This document shows positions 15,278 through 22,571 of a stretch of 32,907 nt of DNA, in pieces. A program made the position numbers and the translations under genes. The DNA lies in the NCBI GenBank assembly GCA_014647715.1, contig BMPS01000020.1, positions 11,011 to 43,917 of the forward strand, in the 5' to 3' direction. The stretch is from Streptomyces cinereus (lineage in GTDB: Bacteria > Pseudomonadota > Gammaproteobacteria > Pseudomonadales > Moraxellaceae). The stretch's first letter is position 1; each line of letters starts with the position of its first letter. Below the pieces are notes generated by a model. It was not told where the DNA came from, did not search any database, and saw only the letters and a list, made by a program, of their open reading frames with translations.

Positions 15278-16042
15278 ATGCTGACAATCAATCAAGTCGC
15301 TTGGCAACAAAGTAATACCCCCATACTTGAAGACATTTCCTGTGATATTGCCCAAGGCAAACTGTATGCCCTTATTGGTCAAAATGGCTCTGGAAAATCT
15401 TCACTCATCAAATTGATGGCAGGTGAAATACTGCCTTCACACGGCGATATCCGTGTTGATGATACGCCTTTACGACAATTAGGCGGTAAGGCATTGGGCA
15501 GAAAAATCGCCTATCTACCGCAGAATTTACCTGCGACCCACGCATTTACCGTGGAAGAACTGGTGATGTTGGGGCGTTACCCTTGGCAACGCTGGCTTAG
15601 TAAGCCCGTCCAAGCTGACCGAGATATTGTAGAACACAGTATGCACCAAACCCAAATTCAGCATAAAGCGACACAGACGGTTGCATCGTTGTCGGGCGGT
15701 GAGCGAGCAAGGGCTTGGCTTGCCATGGCACTAGCACAGCAAACCTGCTATCTACTACTTGATGAACTTTTAGCCCCATTGGATATTGTCTATCAAGTCG
15801 AAATTTTACGTTTATTACGTCAGTTGGCAAAAGAACGTGAATTGGGTGTGGTATTGATTATCCATGATATCAATCTGTCGGCTCAGTTTTGTGATGATAT
15901 CATCGCCCTTAAAAACGGTAAGCTCTGTCATCTTGGTAGCGTGCAAGATACCATGACCCAAGCGGTGCTTGAGTCGATATTTGGGGTGTCATTACGCTTG
16001 ATTGACCACCCTGAACATGACTACAAGGTGGCAATCTTATGA
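15278..16042 (+). CDS. ABC transporter ATPase for ferric siderophore (FhuC/FecE-like)
   Basis: This 254-residue ATPase subunit has Walker A GQNGSGKS at residues 34-41, the Q-loop in YLPQNLP, signature LSGGERARAWLAMALAQ, Walker B YLLLDELLAPLD, and H-loop His in LIIHDINL. These blocks match the FecCD-associated iron-chelate importers. Walker B ends in Asp-Glu as required for hydrolysis. The stop overlaps the binding-protein ATG by four bases (ATGA), so the three importer genes form one unit. It energises the fused permease encoded at 17067. Confidence 0.95.
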   Translation: MLTINQVAWQQSNTPILEDISCDIAQGKLYALIGQNGSGKSSLIKLMAGEILPSHGDIRVDDTPLRQLGGKALGRKIAYLPQNLPATHAFTVEELVMLGRYPWQRWLSKPVQADRDIVEHSMHQTQIQHKATQTVASLSGGERARAWLAMALAQQTCYLLLDELLAPLDIVYQVEILRLLRQLAKERELGVVLIIHDINLSAQFCDDIIALKNGKLCHLGSVQDTMTQAVLESIFGVSLRLIDHPEHDYKVAIL

Positions 16043-17064
16043 CAAAAACCAACCAATACACGACCCATAATCGATTGGCTCAGTTAAGCCGTTGTTTTAG
16101 CATTGTTTTACTGGGCTTTGGTCTAGTCGCTTGTCATTCTAACACGACCACTGCCACCCGTGATATGCCTGCCTCTGTGCATACGACACAAGCAACACGC
16201 ATTCTGACCCCTGATTGGGGAATTGCCGCCGAACTAACAGCTTTGGGCTATCCGCCCATTGCCACAGGCGACTTGCGAATGTATGAGCAATGGATGGGAA
16301 AACCACTACCCAAGCAGACCATTGACCTTGGTATTCGTTATCAACCCAACCCAGAGCTTATCGCACAACTGAATGTCGATTTGGTGATTGATAACTTTTT
16401 TTATGAGCATATCCGCCCGATGTATGGCAGTGTGCCTACCAAGTCCGTGCTTTTTAAAGCCAAAGGAGATGTTGCTACTTGGCAAGACTTTGCTACGGCT
16501 ACCATAGCACTGGGTCAAATCCTGCAGGATGCTGGCAACCCACAAGGCAATGAACGAGTACAGACTTACCTTACCCAAAGTCAGCAGGTCTTACAACAGC
16601 AAGGACAGCAATTTAGGCATCGTTATCCTAATATCAAAAAATTGGCAATCGTACAGTTTGCGGATGCAGGGCATTTACGTCTGTATGCTGACAATAGTCT
16701 ATTTAAAGTTACAACTGACCAGCTCGGCGTATCGCTTGTCAACTTTCATCAAGGCAATAAATGGGGCTTTAGTAATATTGAGTTAGCAGAATTGGCAAAA
16801 CTTGAGAACGACAGTTGTCTGATAGTGATAAAACCCTTTAGTCATATGCTACAAGCCGAACTTGATAAAAGCGTGCTATGGCAACAACTTGGCTTTGGTC
16901 ATAAGCGGTGTATGGCTATAATAGACCCTGTTTGGTCATATGGTGGGGGTATCGCATCCATGCGTCAATTTGCTGACCACTTAAGCCAAACGCCCTTACA
17001 AGGCGTGGCACCGCCAAACCTGTCATCCCCACCATTGTCAAACACGGCCAAGCCAAAGGGGTAA
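16039..17064 (+). CDS. Ferric-siderophore substrate-binding lipoprotein (FhuD/FecB-like)
   Basis: This 341-residue periplasmic binding protein has a long hydrophobic leader ending in the lipobox LVAC (Cys32), so it is probably a lipoprotein anchored in the inner membrane. The mature part shows PBP_2 / TroA-like features: RILTPDWGIAAELTALGYPPIATGD near the N terminus, NPELIAQLNVDLVIDN, and WQDFATATIALGQILQDAGNP. It would carry the ferric siderophore from receptor to permease. Gene overlap with the ATPase (ATGA) and two bases to the permease start support co-translation. The Pro-rich tail after residue 310 looks disordered. Confidence 0.9.
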   Translation: MTKTNQYTTHNRLAQLSRCFSIVLLGFGLVACHSNTTTATRDMPASVHTTQATRILTPDWGIAAELTALGYPPIATGDLRMYEQWMGKPLPKQTIDLGIRYQPNPELIAQLNVDLVIDNFFYEHIRPMYGSVPTKSVLFKAKGDVATWQDFATATIALGQILQDAGNPQGNERVQTYLTQSQQVLQQQGQQFRHRYPNIKKLAIVQFADAGHLRLYADNSLFKVTTDQLGVSLVNFHQGNKWGFSNIELAELAKLENDSCLIVIKPFSHMLQAELDKSVLWQQLGFGHKRCMAIIDPVWSYGGGIASMRQFADHLSQTPLQGVAPPNLSSPPLSNTAKPKG

Positions 17065-17066
17065 AA

Positions 17067-19091
17067 ATGAAAAAAAGCGTTATCACCCAAAATACCCGTA
17101 GCCGTGTTGTGAATAAGTCTTTTGTTAAGCAATTTGTTGGCATTATATGTTGGCTTGGGCTGATTGTTGCTAGTAGTTATTATCTATTCGCTCAATTATG
17201 GCATGCCCCTATTGCTCATCTGTTTACGGCAAGCCAACAGTTAAGCGTGCAGGAGTTAGCCACACAGCTCAAGCTATTACCCACCACATTAGTAGCTATC
17301 ATGGCAGGTGGGCTACTGGGGGTTGCCAGTCTGTTACTACAACAACTGGTAAAAAATCCACTGGCTTCGGATACCACATTGGCAGTGGGTAGCGGTGCTC
17401 AAATGGCACTGTTGATTGTCACCTTGTTTTTGCCGAATCTTGGCTTGTATGGTAATTTTTGGGTGGCACTGATTGGCTCACTTATGAGTATGGGGCTGGT
17501 GTGGCTGATGGCAATGCCAAGCCGTTTTAACCCTGTGGTTTTAGTTTTGTCTGGCTTGATTATCAATATTTTCTTTTCAGCTTTGTCCTCATTAATGATG
17601 TTATTTTTTTCGGAAAAATCTTTGGGTGTCATGGTTTGGGGTGGGGGTGTGCTATCTCAACTTGGTTGGCAAAGTACCCAGTTGCTTGCGATAACTACAA
17701 TCGCTCTACCCCTTTTGGTTGTTCCTTTGCTCAAACCACTTAGCTTGATGAGCTTGGATGATACCCAAGCCAAAAGTCTGGGTGTGCCTATCTCCACGAT
17801 ACGAGCTTTGGTATTGGTACTGGTGGCGGTACTGGTGGCTTTGGTTGTCAGTCAGGTTGGGGTGTTAAGCTTTGTGGGGCTGGGTGCGGCAACTTTGGTT
17901 AATATCAGTCGGGTACGACAGTTAGCCAGTCGGTTGGTATTGGGGTTTTTGCTCGGTGGTGGGCTGTTATGGTTTGCCAGTAATGTGGTGATGATGCTCA
18001 TGCAGAAAATGCCTGTGGTGATTCCTGTGGGGGCAATCACAGGTATTTTGGGTGCACCTTTGATTATTTGGGTGATTTTACGGCAGCGTCACCAAACGCT
18101 CGGTGATACGGCGACTTTTACCCACTATCGCCAGCGAGCCATTACTCCCATGACTTATGTAGGTTTAAGTTTGGCATTGTTTGTCATTATTATGATGGCA
18201 TTGGGGTTTACCAAAAATATCCATACGGGCGGTTGGGGGCTATCATGGGATAGCGAGATGATTTATCAATTTCGCTTACCCAGAACGCTTAGTGCGGCTG
18301 CCACAGGAATTATGCTGGCAACGGCAGGTGTGATGATTCAATCTTATACCCGAAACCCGATGGCAAGCCCTGAAGTGCTAGGTATCAGCTCTGGCTCTGC
18401 GGTGGGGGTGCTGATTTATCTACTGATTGCCTCGTTATTAGGCTTGCCACTGGCATTGGGTAGTATTTTTGTCGGTGGTATTGTGGGTGCATTGGCAACC
18501 TTGTGGCTAATTTTAATGTTGTCTAAAAAATTAAGCTCGGATTATTTAATTTTGGTTGGGGTGGCGATAGGAGCGTTGATGAATGGTGTCCTAAGCTTAA
18601 TCAATTTGGCAGGCGACCCAAGACTCCAATCGATATTAAGTTGGCTATCTGGCACAACGTATAGTGCCCGACCTGAAACCGTATGGTGGCTTATCGGCTT
18701 TGCCATTATCTTAGTCACTTGCGGTTGGCTATTAATTGAACCCCTTCGATTATTGAGCCTAGGGCGTTCAGTCGCCAGGTCGTTAGGGCTTGGTATTCGG
18801 ATGGCAGATATGGCTGTCTTGTTGGTGATTGCTGGCTTAAGTACAGCGACTACCCTAGCAGTTGGTCCGTTAAGTTTTGTGGGGCTGATGATACCACACT
18901 TGGCAACTTATTTTGGGGCGGTTAATCTTAATAAACAATTACCGATTAGTATGTTATTTGGGGCAATTTTGATGGTAATGGCTGACTGGTTGGGTCGGTA
19001 CGTGATTTTCCCTTATGAAATCCCTGCAGGCACAATCGCAGCTATCATAGGTGGTGTGTACTTTATGTGGTTGATGAGAAAAACATCTTAA
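17067..19091 (+). CDS. Fused double FecCD-type permease (FhuB-like)
   Basis: This 674-residue inner-membrane protein is made of two FecCD domains in tandem, like E. coli FhuB (about 660 residues). Repeated blocks show the duplication: NPLASDTTLAVGSGAQMALL in the first half and NPMASPEVLGISSGSAVGVL in the second. Cytoplasmic coupling loops read LSLMSLDDTQAKSLGV and LRLLSLGRSVARSLGL. The end block SFVGLMIPHLATYFGAVNL is canonical in the second half, but its first-half counterpart is SFVGLGAATLVNISRVRQL, lacking Pro-His. About 20 membrane segments are expected. Start ATG follows GGGG in the preceding gene. It is the last gene of the island; no clear terminator follows before the transposon sequences. 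Confidence 0.95.
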   Translation: MKKSVITQNTRSRVVNKSFVKQFVGIICWLGLIVASSYYLFAQLWHAPIAHLFTASQQLSVQELATQLKLLPTTLVAIMAGGLLGVASLLLQQLVKNPLASDTTLAVGSGAQMALLIVTLFLPNLGLYGNFWVALIGSLMSMGLVWLMAMPSRFNPVVLVLSGLIINIFFSALSSLMMLFFSEKSLGVMVWGGGVLSQLGWQSTQLLAITTIALPLLVVPLLKPLSLMSLDDTQAKSLGVPISTIRALVLVLVAVLVALVVSQVGVLSFVGLGAATLVNISRVRQLASRLVLGFLLGGGLLWFASNVVMMLMQKMPVVIPVGAITGILGAPLIIWVILRQRHQTLGDTATFTHYRQRAITPMTYVGLSLALFVIIMMALGFTKNIHTGGWGLSWDSEMIYQFRLPRTLSAAATGIMLATAGVMIQSYTRNPMASPEVLGISSGSAVGVLIYLLIASLLGLPLALGSIFVGGIVGALATLWLILMLSKKLSSDYLILVGVAIGALMNGVLSLINLAGDPRLQSILSWLSGTTYSARPETVWWLIGFAIILVTCGWLLIEPLRLLSLGRSVARSLGLGIRMADMAVLLVIAGLSTATTLAVGPLSFVGLMIPHLATYFGAVNLNKQLPISMLFGAILMVMADWLGRYVIFPYEIPAGTIAAIIGGVYFMWLMRKTS

Positions 19092-19119
19092 ATCTAGCTC
19101 ATTAGGGGTTAGAACCTGT

Positions 19120-19203
19120 TCATAATTTTTTTAATAACAGAGCAATGAACGCCAAATTAACAAATTGCAAACTACTATTCAAACTACGCTCACAGTTGAG
19201 ACT
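19120..19203 (-). pseudogene. C-terminal tail of a DDE-type transposase
   Basis: On the minus strand an open frame of 27 residues ends KKL-stop: SLNCERSLNSSLQFVNLA then FIALLLKKL. The hydrophobic ending looks like the C terminus of IS4/IS5-type transposases, though I cannot name the element. It runs right up to the terminal repeat at 19204, so the rest of the gene was removed by, or before, arrival of that element. To its left 19105-19115 reads GGGGTTAGAAC, the same 11 bases that begin repeat A. Confidence 0.4.
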
Positions 19204-19241
19204 GGGATCAGCACAGAATGCGGAAAAAATAGTACGCTAAG
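19204..19241 (+). repeat. Tn3-family 38-bp terminal repeat (repeat B)
   Basis: The 38 bases run from GGGATCAGCACAGAATGCGG to GTACGCTAAG. The GCGGAAAAAATAGTACGCTAAG ending region is close to the Tn501/Tn1721 ends as I remember them. The fourth base is A instead of the usual G. The interior is to the right. Confidence 0.8.
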
Positions 19242-19281
19242 GAATTTAGTCGAGTATTTTTAAAATTGATAATGGTTAAGT

Positions 19282-19309
19282 TGTCTACAAAACGTCGGTT
19301 TTTTAGACA
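19282..19309 (+). other. res-like resolvase site next to repeat B
   Basis: This 28-base inverted repeat starts TGTCTACAAAAC, passes through GTCGG, and ends TTTTTAGACA. The TGTC/GACA edges and 28-base length fit subsite I of Tn3-family res sites. It lies 40 bases inside repeat B. The resolvase gene is about 900 bases away across the toxin-antitoxin pair, which separates site and enzyme. Confidence 0.5.
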
Positions 19310-19322
19310 CTTCCATTTCCAC

Positions 19323-19347
19323 AAAAAAACAGGGGCAAACCGCCCCT
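19323..19347 (-). terminator. Intrinsic terminator of the toxin-antitoxin operon
   Basis: On the minus strand the stem AGGGGC / GCCCCT has a 5-base loop and is followed by TGTTTTTTTG. It lies about 115 bases after the antitoxin stop, so transcripts of resolvase, toxin and antitoxin would end before the res-like site. Confidence 0.75.
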
Positions 19348-19461
19348 ATTTCTGTCAATCTACTTGTCTATAAAACAGCGTCAGATAAACCCATTATCTT
19401 GAGTTTATCAGAAAACTCAAAATAAGCTTAGGTCAGACTGGAAGTTGATATAGTTGGAAAA

Positions 19462-19794
19462 CTATGCCAAATGAGCAATCTCATCAATTAACTCAGGTTT
19501 TTTGCCCAATAACTTAAGCAAGATTTGAGCTGAACCGCTCGGTTTACGCTGACCCTGTTCCCAAGACTTTAGCGTATTGACCGAAATACCCAATGACTTG
19601 GCAAATTGACTTTGCGACAAGCCTGTCTTTTGACGGACTTGGCTAACTTCCGATATGGGTACATACCGTCCTTCTCTCAATTGAGAAAGTGATTTGGCTA
19701 AACTGTCCTTAATCACAATCGCATCAGGATCATCTTTAATAACTGCTTCAACAATATTGGCAATATCTAAATCAGAAAAGTTGACAGGTTTCAT
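19462..19794 (-). CDS. HTH-type antitoxin (HigA/NadS-like)
   Basis: This 110-residue protein has a C-terminal XRE-type helix-turn-helix, VRQKTGLSQSQFAKSLGISV then NTLKSWEQGQRKPSG, typical of antitoxins in toxin-first HigBA-like operons. The N-terminal 50 residues are probably the toxin-binding part. The ATG overlaps the toxin stop (ATGA), giving translational coupling. It should neutralise the toxin and repress the shared promoter near 20139. The antitoxin is intact while the toxin frame is broken, so the pair may no longer act as an addiction system; the antitoxin could still protect against a related toxin. Confidence 0.88.
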   Translation of the reverse strand: MKPVNFSDLDIANIVEAVIKDDPDAIVIKDSLAKSLSQLREGRYVPISEVSQVRQKTGLSQSQFAKSLGISVNTLKSWEQGQRKPSGSAQILLKLLGKKPELIDEIAHLA

Positions 19795-20110
19795 GATTGG
19801 TTTCCTTGCTTTTCATTTTTTAATGACTTTAATTCTTTGGCAGAAATATTTTCTTTTTCATTTTTGGCATACACAGCTAGACAAACTATCAGTCCATCAT
19901 CTAGCATATTGTAGTAAATAACTCGAACCCACCCGACTTACCTTTACCACTGGTTGCCCAACGAATTTTACGTAAACCTTTGCCATGTTGAATCACATCA
20001 CCTTTTAATGGATTTTGTGAAAGGTAAGTAAAGAAAGCCAATCGATCATCCAAATCTAACAAGTGAGCAATCTCAACTTTAAAGCTTTCCGTTTCGACAA
20101 CCGTATACAT
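19791..20110 (-). pseudogene. RelE/HigB-type toxin, frameshifted
   Basis: The gene starts MYTVVETESFKVEIAHLLDL and continues to GLRKIRWATSGKGKSGG, the normal front of a RelE/HigB-family mRNA interferase. It then shifts frame and stops as a 69-residue product. The remainder lies in the next frame: VRVIYYNMLDDGLIVCLAVY followed by AKNEKENISAKELKSLKNEK and QGNQS, stopping in the antitoxin ATG. Restoring one base near 19928-19932 (a run of G on the coding strand) would give 106 residues. The lost part holds the core beta strands, so the toxin is inactive if the shift is real. A homopolymer sequencing error is the main alternative. The start follows AAAGG. Confidence 0.85.
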
Positions 20111-20138
20111 AGCAAACCTTTAATACATGATACATTGC

Positions 20139-20170
20139 ATTATAATACTAAATCTACTAAATCTACTAAT
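20139..20170 (-). promoter_or_regulatory. Toxin-antitoxin promoter and direct-repeat operator candidate
   Basis: On the minus strand a perfect TATAAT (20139-20144) precedes the toxin start by about 28 bases. No good -35 is seen. Just upstream the 9-base unit ACTAAATCT is repeated twice and a third time in part (20147-20170 on the plus strand), a likely binding site for the HTH antitoxin. Confidence 0.5.
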
Positions 20171-20222
20171 TAACAATCGATTTCATAATTTTGAAAAATT
20201 GAAACTTCCCAAAATTCTGAAA

Positions 20223-20831
20223 TTAATCGAGTTTGCTTATTAAATCCACTCCAGCTTTCTTCAACTCCCCTTTCGCCGTCACATAGTGATACAGCGTGCT
20301 ACTGGGAATATCGCCCAATTCTTTACAAATGGATGGGATGCTTTTGGTTTGGTCTTGCATCAGATGCTGAGCATAACGAAGTTTCTCAGCCGTCATGATT
20401 CTAGGTCGACCGCCTTTACGCCCTCGAGCCCTTGCAGCCGCAATCCCCTCCTTGACTCGCTGACGGATAATGTTACGCTCCATCTCCGCAAAAGCGGCTT
20501 GAATTTGTAAAAACGCCCGACCTGCGGGTGTAGTGGTATCCATGGGTGAGTTAATCGCTTTAAAGCCAATGCCATTTTCAGCCAATTCATCAATTAACTT
20601 TATAAGGTCACTGGCTAACCGCCCTAACCTATCCAAATCCAAAACGACTAACACATCACCTTTTCGCAAATAATTAAGACAATCGTCTAACCCTTTTCGT
20701 TGGGAATTACTCCCCGACGCCTTATCCTCAAAAATTCGTTCACAGCCAATTTCTGTTAACGCATCAACTTGACGGTCAAGGAGTTGTTTCCCTTCCGATG
20801 TGGATACTCGGGCATAACCGATGAAACTCAT
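20223..20831 (-). CDS. Serine resolvase (Tn3 resolvase/invertase family)
   Basis: This 202-residue small serine recombinase has catalytic Ser10 in YARVSTSEG with Arg8 before it, and the DLDRLGRLASDLIKLIDEL block with the active-site arginines. The long E-helix region is AGRAFLQIQAAFAEMERNII, followed by RQRVKEGIAAARARGRKGGR and a C-terminal DNA-binding helix-turn-helix (SIPSICKELGDIPSSTLYHY). It should resolve cointegrates at a res site. The nearest candidate sites are at 19282 and 1354, both next to Tn3-type ends. It lies directly upstream of the toxin gene in the same direction. All catalytic residues I can check are present. Confidence 0.93.
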   Translation of the reverse strand: MSFIGYARVSTSEGKQLLDRQVDALTEIGCERIFEDKASGSNSQRKGLDDCLNYLRKGDVLVVLDLDRLGRLASDLIKLIDELAENGIGFKAINSPMDTTTPAGRAFLQIQAAFAEMERNIIRQRVKEGIAAARARGRKGGRPRIMTAEKLRYAQHLMQDQTKSIPSICKELGDIPSSTLYHYVTAKGELKKAGVDLISKLD

Positions 20832-20912
20832 AGCAAATTTCTCACGATAAAAGGTAATTAACCCATCTTATCATATTTAGATAACTATGGCTTTATCATG
20901 AAATAAATAGAA

Positions 20913-20935
20913 TAAAAAAGCGCCGAATTGGCGCT
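20913..20935 (-). terminator. Intrinsic terminator upstream of the resolvase gene
   Basis: On the minus strand AGCGCC, loop AATTC, GGCGCT is followed by six to seven T. It points toward the resolvase gene and stands between it and the terminal repeat at 21025, so it would stop transcripts entering from outside the element. The resolvase promoter would then have to lie in the 80 bases between 20835 and 20912. Confidence 0.7.
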
Positions 20936-21024
20936 GATTTACAAAATCACGAAAAACAATTGTTTGTCGTGGGATTGTTACGTAAGTAATAGACGCTTTG
21001 TTATAACAAAATTCGACAAAATTC

Positions 21025-21062
21025 CTTAGCGTGCTATATGATCTGAATTCTGTGCAGACCCC
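21025..21062 (-). repeat. Tn3-family 38-bp terminal repeat (repeat C)
   Basis: Read on the minus strand from 21062, it runs GGGGTCTGCACAGAATTCAG then ATCATATAGCACGCTAAG, exactly 38 bases. It shares 30 of 38 positions with repeat B and 26 with repeat A. It is followed inwards by GAATTTTGTCGA, as at the other ends. Its outer side faces right, so it can pair with either B or A. Confidence 0.85.
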
Positions 21063-21063
21063 T

Positions 21064-21353
21064 AATATCGTCACCCAATTGCGAGAGATGGATTGTGAGT
21101 TGGTGTCGATTAAAGAAAGTTTGATACCAGTACGACTTCTGGTAAATTGACCTTTCATCTATTTGCTTCCTTAGCAGAATTTGAAAGGGGGCGAATGGAT
21201 GGATGACTTGAGAAATTAGAAGAGCCAGAGAAACAGATGATTCGCGAGTTGATGAGCGACCGCCAAAATTCAACAACGAATATTGCTAAGCAATTTAGGG
21301 TGAGTTGGGTAACGGTTTATAGGGTGGTACAAGATGCCAAAAAAGGGAAATAA
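21064..21353 (+). pseudogene. Decayed C-terminal part of a second serine resolvase
   Basis: Three frames join into a Tn3-type resolvase C terminus: NIVTQLREMDCELVSIKESL, then DTSTTSGKLTFHLFASLAEF with ERGR, then LEKLEEPEKQMIRELMSDRQ and NSTTNIAKQFRVSWVTVYRV ending at TAA 21351-21353. At least two frameshifts separate them, and the N-terminal catalytic part is missing because the sequence starts one base after repeat C. It differs from the intact resolvase at 20223, so it belongs to another, older transposon. Confidence 0.8.
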
Positions 21354-21388
21354 AAATAAAACATTTATTAAAAACGCATTTTAAATAT

Positions 21389-21405
21389 AAAATACCTGTA
21401 TTTTT
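21389..21405. repeat. parS-like palindrome downstream of the partition genes
   Basis: AAAATACCTGTATTTTT contains the near-palindrome AAATACCTGTATTT. The same motif occurs twice on the other side of the two partition genes (22511-22549). This flanking layout suggests a binding site for the RHH partition protein. Confidence 0.5.
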
Positions 21406-21434
21406 ATCTCAATATAAGATTATTTTATATGTTT

Positions 21435-21803
21435 TTATTTTACGACATTTCTTTTTACCGCATTGAGTTTTTCATATTCATTTTGTCCCAAGATTTCTTG
21501 GCAACGATTTAACAGGGTTTGACGAATAAAGTTACTAACAGAAACTTCATGCTGTTCAGATAATTTACCGACCGTTGCTTCGATAATCTCCAATTCTTCA
21601 ACATACAATGGCACAGAGATATTACGCCCATGTCTGGTGCGAGAGCGTTGTTTGGGCGTAAGGCTATTTGGCTCAATAACTACTTCATTTTTATTACGAG
21701 TTATAACCTTCTCGACTGCCTTTATGGTGTCTTGCGTATCAGAATTAACATCTTGTACAAAATCTACTTGTTCACGGGCTTTTTTAAATCTATTTTCCGT
21801 CAT
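21435..21803 (-). CDS. Ribbon-helix-helix partition partner (ParG/ParB-type), probable
   Basis: This small basic 122-residue protein has a charged, probably disordered N-terminal half and a C-terminal segment RNISVPLYVEELEIIEATVG then KLSEQHEVSVSNFIRQTLLN, which fits a ribbon-helix-helix fold (beta strand followed by two helices). The start ATG follows the parA stop directly (TAA then ATG), so the two are co-translated. By position it should be the centromere-binding partner of the ParA ATPase, with the AATACCTGTATT palindromes as its likely targets and autoregulatory sites. Assignment rests on size, fold pattern and context. Confidence 0.7.
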   Translation of the reverse strand: MTENRFKKAREQVDFVQDVNSDTQDTIKAVEKVITRNKNEVVIEPNSLTPKQRSRTRHGRNISVPLYVEELEIIEATVGKLSEQHEVSVSNFIRQTLLNRCQEILGQNEYEKLNAVKRNVVK

Positions 21804-22421
21804 TTATAACACCTCAATTAAAAACTCATTAAGCTCATCTTTTGCTTTGCTACTCCCCATTTCAGACACTGAAAGACTTTCAATAATCGCATCTCGAAAT
21901 TGCTTACGGTCATGAATAACTGTATTAATCAATTTTAGGATAGGAAAATCTGTCAAATACTCTTTCGCTTGGTTGACTTCGTTATTTTTTGGATTAGCAG
22001 AAGCCTTGTTAATTACAGCAAAAACCTTTAACGCAGGATTCTTTTTGGTTGCCGCTTGGGCTTTATCCGCAATATAGGGAATTACTTCCAAATCAAGCAA
22101 ACTGGGTTGCGTGGGAACAATTAATTTGTCAGAAACTAATAATGCCTCTCGGAAAATCTCAGAATCCCGACCTGCGACATCAATCAAGATATAATCATAT
22201 TTATCGTTGAATGGTTCTAAGGTGTCCAAAAGATTGGCATGAACGGTTATGACATCTAACTTATTTTCCCGATGTTCATTCCATTGAAAAGCCGAACGTT
22301 GTTCATCCGCATCGACCAATAACAGCTTGCCTTTGTTGCTGAGCGCCACTGCCAAGTTGGTGGCTAAAGTTGTTTTCCCAACACCACCCTTACGATTGGC
22401 GATAGTAAAAATTACTGCCAT
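21804..22421 (-). CDS. parA: ParA-type plasmid partition ATPase
   Basis: This 205-residue short ParA/MinD-like ATPase has the deviant Walker A KGGVGKTT at residues 11-18, including the signature Lys11. DADEQRSAFQW is the Walker A' region, and YILIDVAGRDSEIF serves as Walker B. It lacks the N-terminal HTH of long ParA proteins, matching type Ib partition systems, which pair with a small RHH protein such as the one downstream. It drives plasmid segregation through ATP-dependent nucleoid binding. The start is immediately preceded by a good AGGAG on the minus strand. Palindromic repeats 90-130 bases upstream probably regulate it. Confidence 0.92.
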   Translation of the reverse strand: MAVIFTIANRKGGVGKTTLATNLAVALSNKGKLLLVDADEQRSAFQWNEHRENKLDVITVHANLLDTLEPFNDKYDYILIDVAGRDSEIFREALLVSDKLIVPTQPSLLDLEVIPYIADKAQAATKKNPALKVFAVINKASANPKNNEVNQAKEYLTDFPILKLINTVIHDRKQFRDAIIESLSVSEMGSSKAKDELNEFLIEVL

Positions 22422-22510
22422 TTTTTAATCTCCTATTTTTAAGGTATTTTACACCAAGAAAAAGATTATAGTAAGTGAATAATTAGCTAAATATAAATAT
22501 TATATAAAAT

Positions 22511-22549
22511 AAAAATACCTGTATTTAAAGATTAAAATACAGGTATTAT
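22511..22549. repeat. Inverted pair of parS-like palindromes upstream of parA
   Basis: AAAAATACCTGTATTT (22511-22526) and AAAATACAGGTATTAT (22534-22549) carry the same ATACCTGTAT motif in opposite orientation, eight bases apart. With the third copy at 21389 they bracket the partition genes and probably form the centromere and/or operator. Confidence 0.6.
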
Positions 22550-22571
22550 AAGTTTTAAAATGAACTTTGAC

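Larger units (their letters stand above)
19204..21062. mobile_element. Tn3-family mini-element with res-like site, toxin-antitoxin and resolvase, without transposase
   Basis: Two 38-bp Tn3-type repeats face each other (19204-19241 and 21025-21062; 30 of 38 bases agree) and both continue inwards with AAGGAATTT-GTCGA. Between them are, in order, a res-like site, an HTH antitoxin, a frameshifted RelE/HigB toxin and a serine resolvase. No tnpA is present. Toxin-antitoxin pairs between res and tnpR are a known Tn3-family arrangement. Flanks (AGACT left, TAATA right) are not a target duplication, so the outer sequence has been rearranged or the true partner end is elsewhere, for example at 1266. 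Confidence 0.7.

Noticed and set aside
20877-21276. Minus-strand open frames of 80-93 residues across repeat C
   Set aside because: They run through the terminal repeat and opposite the decayed resolvase, with no recognisable protein features.
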